DNA of 64,000 bases from Magicicada septendecula (taxonomy: Eukaryota; Arthropoda; Insecta; Hemiptera; Cicadidae), in the NCBI GenBank assembly GCA_034769895.1, contig CM068368.1:338977076-339041075 (forward strand). The letters run 5' to 3'. Below the pieces are notes generated by a model. The model did no database searches. It was not told where the DNA came from and saw only the letters and a program-made list of their open reading frames with translations. Shown here piece by piece: positions 57,988-64,000 of this stretch. Position 1 is the stretch's first letter. Each line of letters opens with the position of its first letter. A program made the position numbers and the translations under genes.

Positions 57988-59941
57988 GTAGGTTTCAATG
58001 ACGACAGAGAAAAAATAAATTAAATTAGTTTAGAGACGGTTGTTATCTAAACCATGAGTGGAATACTGGAAAATTTTATAACGGAAAAAACATGGTAAGA
58101 GAATACCAAATAGCGTAGTCTCTGGGACGTTTGATAAAGAAAAAGAACTGATTTTTAGCACTCAGGAAATAAAACAGGAATACTTCAGACATGTTTTGCG
58201 AGGAACCAAATAAATAATTTGACAACTCATACTTTAGGGTAAAATTGGAGACAGAAGATCGCTAGGACAAAAAAGATTTTTTTGTATGGAGATCTGCGAG
58301 AATGATTTCATTGAACATCAATATGTTTGTTCAGGGCGACCGTTAGATAAAGTCAGGATGATTGCCAGCCTCCCCTGGGAGACAGCACTAGAAGAAGTAC
58401 AAGTTACATCCACAAATTTTGTAACTTCAAACTGTCCATGTTTAAAGTAATATAAACAGACGACGGATAAAAGCGCGAACATAATAAAACTGAGACTGGA
58501 ATTAGCTTAGCACAGCAGAGATCACTCTTTCTGTCTGTCTGTATGACTCATTATATATCCTACAGGTGTCTTGTAGATGCCGTCTCGCTCTTTCTGTCTG
58601 TCTGTATGACTCATTTAGATATCCTACAGGTGTTTTGTAGATGCCGTCTCACTCTTTTTGTCTGTCTGTATGACTCATTTAGATATCCTACAGGTGTTTT
58701 GTAGATGCCGTCTCGCTCTTTCTGTCTGTCTGTATGACTCATTTAGATATCCTACAGGTGTCTTGTAGATGCCGTCTTGCTCTTTCTGTCTGTCTGTATG
58801 ACTCATTTAGATATCCTACAGGTGTTAAACAAATTGTTCACTACAATTAGTATTATTAATAGTTACTGTTTAAGTCGTTTCTTTTGTATGATCCAAAGGA
58901 CCCATAACTCAACATACATACACAATACCAAATTACTGAACCTTATTTATAAGTATTATGTTTTATTTTATATGTATGACTTGGACGGTACATAGACTTT
59001 AATTTTTATATTAACCCTGAGAAAAAGTTTTCATGTTATCAAACCTAAGAGAGCTACAACTGAAGAAAGGGACATTGAATGTTAATACATTTAAATATAT
59101 GTCAAAGAGAAAGTAATAATAAATTTTATGGAATTTGAGACAAGAGCAAATAATTGTTTATTTTATTAGCTTAAATAAATACCAGGTAAACGTGATAAAA
59201 TTGGCACCAGCTACTTGGGGCTAACAGAAACATAAATAAATTACCATACACAAATTTAGTGAGACTTAGTTATTTATGTTATAATATATAAAATAGATAA
59301 GAGTAGAGCATTACGGGAATAAAAAACAGGTACATCTTATACAAAAGACTGTGTACATAATTGTTTTAATAACAACCTAGTCCACTTTAAAGAACAGTTT
59401 TTTATTTTACACAAATAGTCATAATTATAGTAAAAACTTTGTCCAGTGTCTACAGTTTCCAAAAACAAGATAGTTATGTGTCAGAATCAATTTTCCATAT
59501 TTACTGTCTTAACAAATAGACATTTTCCATCCTGCTTGATTAGAGTTAATTTCTTTAAGCAATAATTCATGAAATTGCAGCATGTGATCATACAAGGCGA
59601 TGTGTTTTCATTTCTTTATTGCTGAACATACTCAGTGACCAAGGTTCAAGTGGTCTTCTACTTCGCTCACATTGTCCAGCGTTGCTAAGCGCCATTTTTA
59701 AGCCTGATTGTCTTTAAGTTTTCAACATTCCACGTTTTTTAGAATTGTCCGTTGTAAGTGGTGTCCGTTATAACGGGTAATTACTGTGTAACTGTTATGT
59801 CTTGACCTTACAGTTCTGTCCTGTCCTGACCGTATTTGATTTGTATAATGTGATCGAACGTATGTAATCTACAGAGAATATCAAATGTTTTATATTTAAA
59901 AAATAAATTGGTTTAATTAACACAATGTTGTGTTTTTACAG
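57988..59941. other. Noncoding DNA upstream of the chitin-binding exon
   Basis: AT-rich apart from the 65-bp tandem repeat. Probably intronic or 5' flanking to the exon at 59942. It ends in a pyrimidine-containing tract and the acceptor TTTTTACAG. Confidence 0.5.
58522..58825. repeat. Tandem repeat of 64-65 bp, nearly five units
   Basis: Each unit carries CTCTTTCTGTCTGTCTGTAT, a short ATATCCTACAGGTGT segment and TTTGTAGATGCCGTCT. The last unit is partial. Frames reading through it are not genes. Confidence 0.9.
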
Positions 59942-60163
59942 TGAGCGGTCAGAAGTCTATTGCACAAGAAGATCCTTGCAAAGTGAAGAGTCGAGTGGTA
60001 CCGGACGCCACGTACTGCGACAGATACTGGGAATGTGTCAATGGTCAGCCGGAACTATACGACTGTCCCAACGGTCTAGTGTTCGCCGGCAAGAACAGGG
60101 GGGTCACCGAGGGATGCGACTACCCCTGGAGGGCAAACTACTGTGAAGACAAGACTCAAGCCA
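59942..60163 (+). CDS. Chitin-binding (peritrophin-A/CBM14) exon of an obstructor/CPAP3-type gene
   Basis: One internal exon of a secreted chitin-binding protein of insect cuticle or tracheal matrix. It is bounded by an acceptor (TTTTTACAG ending at 59941) and a consensus donor (GTAAGT from 60164). It is 222 bp and phase 1 at both ends, so it can be spliced in or out without changing frame. It encodes about 73 residues: SGQKSIAQEDPC, then YCDRYWEC, ELYDCPNGLVFAG, VTEGCDYPWRANYC and EDKTQA. Six cysteines in the CBM14 order make a full domain, and DRYWEC-type aromatic residues form the chitin-binding face. The next exon (further CBM14 domains expected) and the signal-peptide exon were not found in the window. 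The product resembles Gasp/obstructor proteins; the exact paralogue is not assigned. Confidence 0.88.
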
Positions 60164-63100
60164 GTAAGTTTAAAATACCATCACAACTTATTCGTATTTG
60201 TAACCAGTAACTAAGATGCTCATTTGCTGTGTAATACGATTACAAAATTGCTATGTAACGAAAATCAGAACTTGTGAGCTCAAATAAATTACAAAGAAAT
60301 ACCAGGAAAGAGTTAGATTTTGAAGAACATGTTCCCACATCAAAACACTGCTCTCTCGATCTTTAGCTAAGTGCTGAAGAAGAGATAAATTTATTTTCAT
60401 TACTGTTCCACAAACGTAACAGTTAAAAGTACTTCCTATTATATGTTAACTAAGTTGTGGCATGGTATTTTTAAATTATGTGTTTCACTGTTAATATGTT
60501 TATAATAATTTAAAATTTTGTCAGTTTAATGGATACTCGGTTCGCGTATGAAATGTAGTTTTAAAACATTCACTGTATTCTTTTTATTCACATTTGAAAT
60601 CCACGCACTGCAAAAGTACACATTAATTCCTCTTAGCTATTCTGCAGTCGCTAACAGAATTAGTTATCCAGTTGTATTGGTCAATTCCTTTTTTTATTAG
60701 AGTTATCAAATAATTTTGTAAAAATTCTAATTATTTCAGCTTTATTCAAACCGTCACGTCAGTTACCACGTATGTATGACATCTAAAGTTTATAACTGAA
60801 ATTATTACATCTGTTAATTGTTTCCATATAAGAGCAGTAAGTACATAATCAAAACGAAAAACTAATATTAGTTACCAAATTTTATTACTATTACAAAGAA
60901 ATAGAAGAAGAAAGGGAATGGAACAACAAAATATATTTACTAATGATACTAGGCCTACTATCAGCACTAAAGCTAAACTGAAATATTTTGCTTAAACATT
61001 AACAGTATTTTAGACCTGAACTTGAAGGAAAGAATAAGAATATAAGTGTTATGATAGTTCGTAGCAGTAGTAACTTTAGTGCGTGACTGCGTGCGCCTGT
61101 GCGCGCGCGCAAATACACATACATTGCTCGTATACGTTTCGAAAGATACACATACGCTCGCGCGACCGTAGTGTTCAATATGGAGAAAGAAAGTAGATAA
61201 ACAGGAATTAGCATGACAAGATTGCAAGTTGTAGATTGGTTAGAGAACTCAACGACGCAGTAAGTAGAACAGAACAAATGTCCGTATTGACTAATTAACA
61301 TGTGCACTCCTTTAGAAGCCAAACACGTGGAACGTTATAAACTTGATATCGTGATTATTCCCACCCCAAGTGAACCAAACAATGACCAGTAACATCTACT
61401 GAACTAAAGTTATTTTTGTCTGTTGAGAAACGGAAATTTGTCGTAATTTGCTACCTATCATCATTACTATCATTACAAATACCCTTACATTATCATAATG
61501 TTATACTGTTAAACACACTTACAAACTTGATTCATTAATTAGTAACAGTAGGTACGTAGATGTTACTTTAGAGTAAGCAACTCAAGCGGCCAACGTTTGC
61601 ATTTAAAAAACTGAAAAATTGTTCTCTAATGAATGTCCTCAATGTTCCCTTCGTTTCAGAATACTGCTAGCAACGGACGTTCAGCTATGAAATGAAGGAT
61701 AGCCCCTATCGATGTTTATTATACAAATGGGTACCACATTGCTGTTACTCATCATTACCTGTCTGTCTGGTTTCATGTGTAGGTAATGAGCACATGCCTA
61801 TCGCTGAATTGTTTGTTAACTCTGTTTTCCAAGCACTAAGTGTGCTGAAACCATTTACCCTTAAAAGTGGTGAAAATGCTAATTCCGAATATAGTCTCTG
61901 ATGTTTCAGATTATAATTTGACCGTCGATTTGATAACGTATAGAAGATGGGACAAAGAAGCCCGCTGCAATCGGGAACTAGTTCCGATCTGTCAATGGAA
62001 ACCTTTTTGTTAACCGAATAGTAATTATCTCTTACCATTGTATAATTTGAAATAGTGTAACATCTGCCTCCTTCCCTATGTACAAAAAGCATTAGAATAT
62101 TTGGGATCGATAGCTACTCCTCTCTCTCTCTCCCCTCCTCCTCTCACTCTCTCTCTCGCTCTCTATCTCCCTTCTGAACTTCAATTCTTAGATTGGCTTT
62201 TCGCTTTCTTTAAGTTATCGTCTTTATGGGTGCATCATTTTCATTAACGGCATTCTTTATTAACTCAACACGAAATTATCTGTTGCTTTTTTCCAGTTAA
62301 AAAACCACCGTAATATACATTTACTTTCACACAAGTGTTCTTGTTATATACCCGTGCCTTCGTCGCTGTTGTGACTTGGTTGCTCTTATGGCTTACATTA
62401 ATTCTTATAAACCTCAAGTGTTTATCATTTTATTTTATTTTAAATAATAATCGTTTAACACGTCTCATGTCTTAAATGATCCAAGACTCTCGTCTTTTAC
62501 TACCACTTATAAGAAGCAGAATTGTAAGTGCACATTTCAACAATTCTTGTCGCCGAAATTTTTGTTTATTAATAATTTTATTATAAAATATTTTGAATAA
62601 TTCTCCGACCCCAGTTTTAATGTTTTGTATGCTACTACCATCTTCTGTAATAATTTATAAGGTTTCATCTCTTTTAAGAACTCGTCATTTAATTAAATCC
62701 TAAATTCTTCGGTTTTACCTCCATCTCTATCATATCTACACCTTTAAAGCTACATCCCTATTTTCGAGCTCCCATCGAGCTTCTACAACATTTCACCTGA
62801 AACACCCTTATGTTCTCTCACCATTCATCAAAGGATCGTTAGTATAGACATTAAATATTTCCGTCTAACGCTTTATCTTGAGACAGAATCGAAGACGTTT
62901 GATTATAGTTTTGTTTATAGCGTTAAAATATGTTTCTTCTCCTTTTACAATTAGAGATTTTTATTTCTCCTATCTTATCTCAGTCGAAAAGAAACTGCAA
63001 AACGGAATCGTCGTTTGAAATGTAGCGTAAGGATTCACCATATGAGAGAAATAGTTATTTGGGGAGCTACGATGCGTTTGAGTTATAATGAGTTAAGATA

Positions 63101-64000
63101 CAACAATAAGTTACATAAGCTCTGAAAAGACATATTTTTTGTAACTGACTCAAATCTGAAGTAGGTAACGTTTTATGATGCTAACAGAACATTCGGTAGA
63201 ACTAGAATGTCTACAAATTGAAAATTATTATTACTTTAAAAAATATCAAACTAGGTAAATAGGCACAAGTAAAAGTAGTACAGAAGCAGTGAAGATAGTC
63301 GACTTCTGGATTTCTGATAAATAGGATCCTATTCTGAAGATAAATGTAAGAATGAAGTGGCTTATGTTAACTTGTTAACTTTCAAAATTTGAAATTTTTT
63401 TTACTTTGTCTGAAATATAAGTTGTCTCCTACTCAGGATATATGTTGTGGTCAAATATTTATGGGATAGAAATCAGTACGAATAAGAAAGTAACCTAAAG
63501 CAGATCTATACCGATAGAAGAATAAATTATAGTCCTTTAAAATGAGTCTTTTTATCATACAGTACTTAAATACAAACCATTCACTTAAGAAATGAAGAAA
63601 TCTTGTGCTGAATGGGGAGACAGAAGGCAATTACTGACATTTTCATTTAAAACTAGAAAAGGTCACCTTTTACTTGTGTATTCAGTTGGTAATTCGTAGT
63701 TGAATGTAGTAAATATGTTTCTAAAAATGGAAGTACTCTGTTACGAAACATTAACAGTAGACTTTAAACATTTATTCAACAAATTTATTAAGAGCAGCTG
63801 AAGTTAGACTCGAATGGACAGTAATATTTGCTGTTGTTAAATAGAAAAATTGCCTGGAAGTGAAACATACGTCCATAGTAGTGATGAACAAAATTTACTT
63901 TTGCTGAAATTATTAATTATAAAAAAACGAAAGTTTCATTAGTGAAGAAAAGAAAGTCTCATATTCAAATTCTCTAACGCATAATCGTTGTTTTGTTATT
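60164..64000 (+). other. Intron or 3' flank of the chitin-binding gene
   Basis: 3.8 kb after the donor site without a second CBM14 exon or any other supported gene; presumably a long intron running out of the window. Contains a GC dinucleotide patch near 61100 and a CT-rich stretch at 62118-62168. Small frames here have no domain. Confidence 0.55.

Noticed and set aside
61692..62092. Overlapping frames on both strands near the right end
   Set aside because: No domain, no splice-site context and no similarity to the expected next chitin-binding exon.

Overview
This window looks like a stretch of a large, transposon-rich arthropod genome, most likely an insect. The evidence is AT-rich noncoding DNA, no bacterial-style operons, spliced-gene signals, a chitin-binding (peritrophin-A) exon of the cuticle/tracheal obstructor (CPAP3) type, and a typical arthropod transposon set (Helitron, Ty3/gypsy, Penelope-like, Tc1/mariner-group, LINE). 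The species cannot be fixed from the sequence. Only one fragment of a host gene is well supported; nearly everything else recognisable is mobile DNA.

Layout. 1-6225: a Helitron with a 128-bp tandem repeat at its left side, a Rep/helicase gene split by one frameshift, and a recognisable 3' end (short hairpin, CTAG, then T). 6226-11049: noncoding, nothing firmly identified. 11052-36629: a nested block. The outer layer is a decayed DNA transposon of the IS630-Tc1-mariner group. It has 29-bp terminal inverted repeats flanked by TA and transposase remains at 34917-36270 (minus). Inside it sit (a) a 17.4-kb Ty3/gypsy element, 11486-28907 on the minus strand, with 5.06- and 5.30-kb LTRs full of pyrimidine-rich tandem repeats, intact gag and pol frames and a canonical -1 slippery heptamer at the gag-pol overlap; (b) an LTR-like stretch ending at 34778; and (c) inside that stretch, two head-to-head Penelope-like copies forming a nearly perfect 2-kb inverted repeat. 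Each Penelope copy encodes RT plus GIY-YIG and ends in a hammerhead-ribozyme-like motif.

36630-47703: (GA)n, a small inverted-repeat element, a tandemly duplicated 1.05-kb repeat with its own internal 160-bp repeats (37910-40096), and a second transposase of the same group (40700-42091, minus, D-D-82-E spacing, two stops). These are followed by a LINE RT fragment (43507-43900) and a decayed Penelope-like element (about 45090-47703). The latter is interrupted by a 265-bp insert with 11-bp direct repeats; the insert carries the same kind of ribozyme-like 3' end.

47704-64000: mostly noncoding host-like sequence with a 45-bp minisatellite (47886-48219), a 65-bp tandem repeat (58522-58825) and several microsatellites. 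It also holds a possible TATA/Inr promoter (57857-57892) and one 222-bp, phase 1-1 exon encoding a complete chitin-binding domain (59942-60163, plus). The rest of that gene lies outside the window or was not recognised.

How the parts work together: apart from the cuticle-gene exon this is a record of successive insertions. The gypsy element looks youngest and possibly autonomous, since its frames are open and its LTRs differ by only about a dozen substitutions outside the arrays. The most unusual items are the very long repeat-filled LTRs, the head-to-head ribozyme-bearing Penelope pair, the small ribozyme-bearing insert with covarying stem, and two relatives of the DD82E transposase type.
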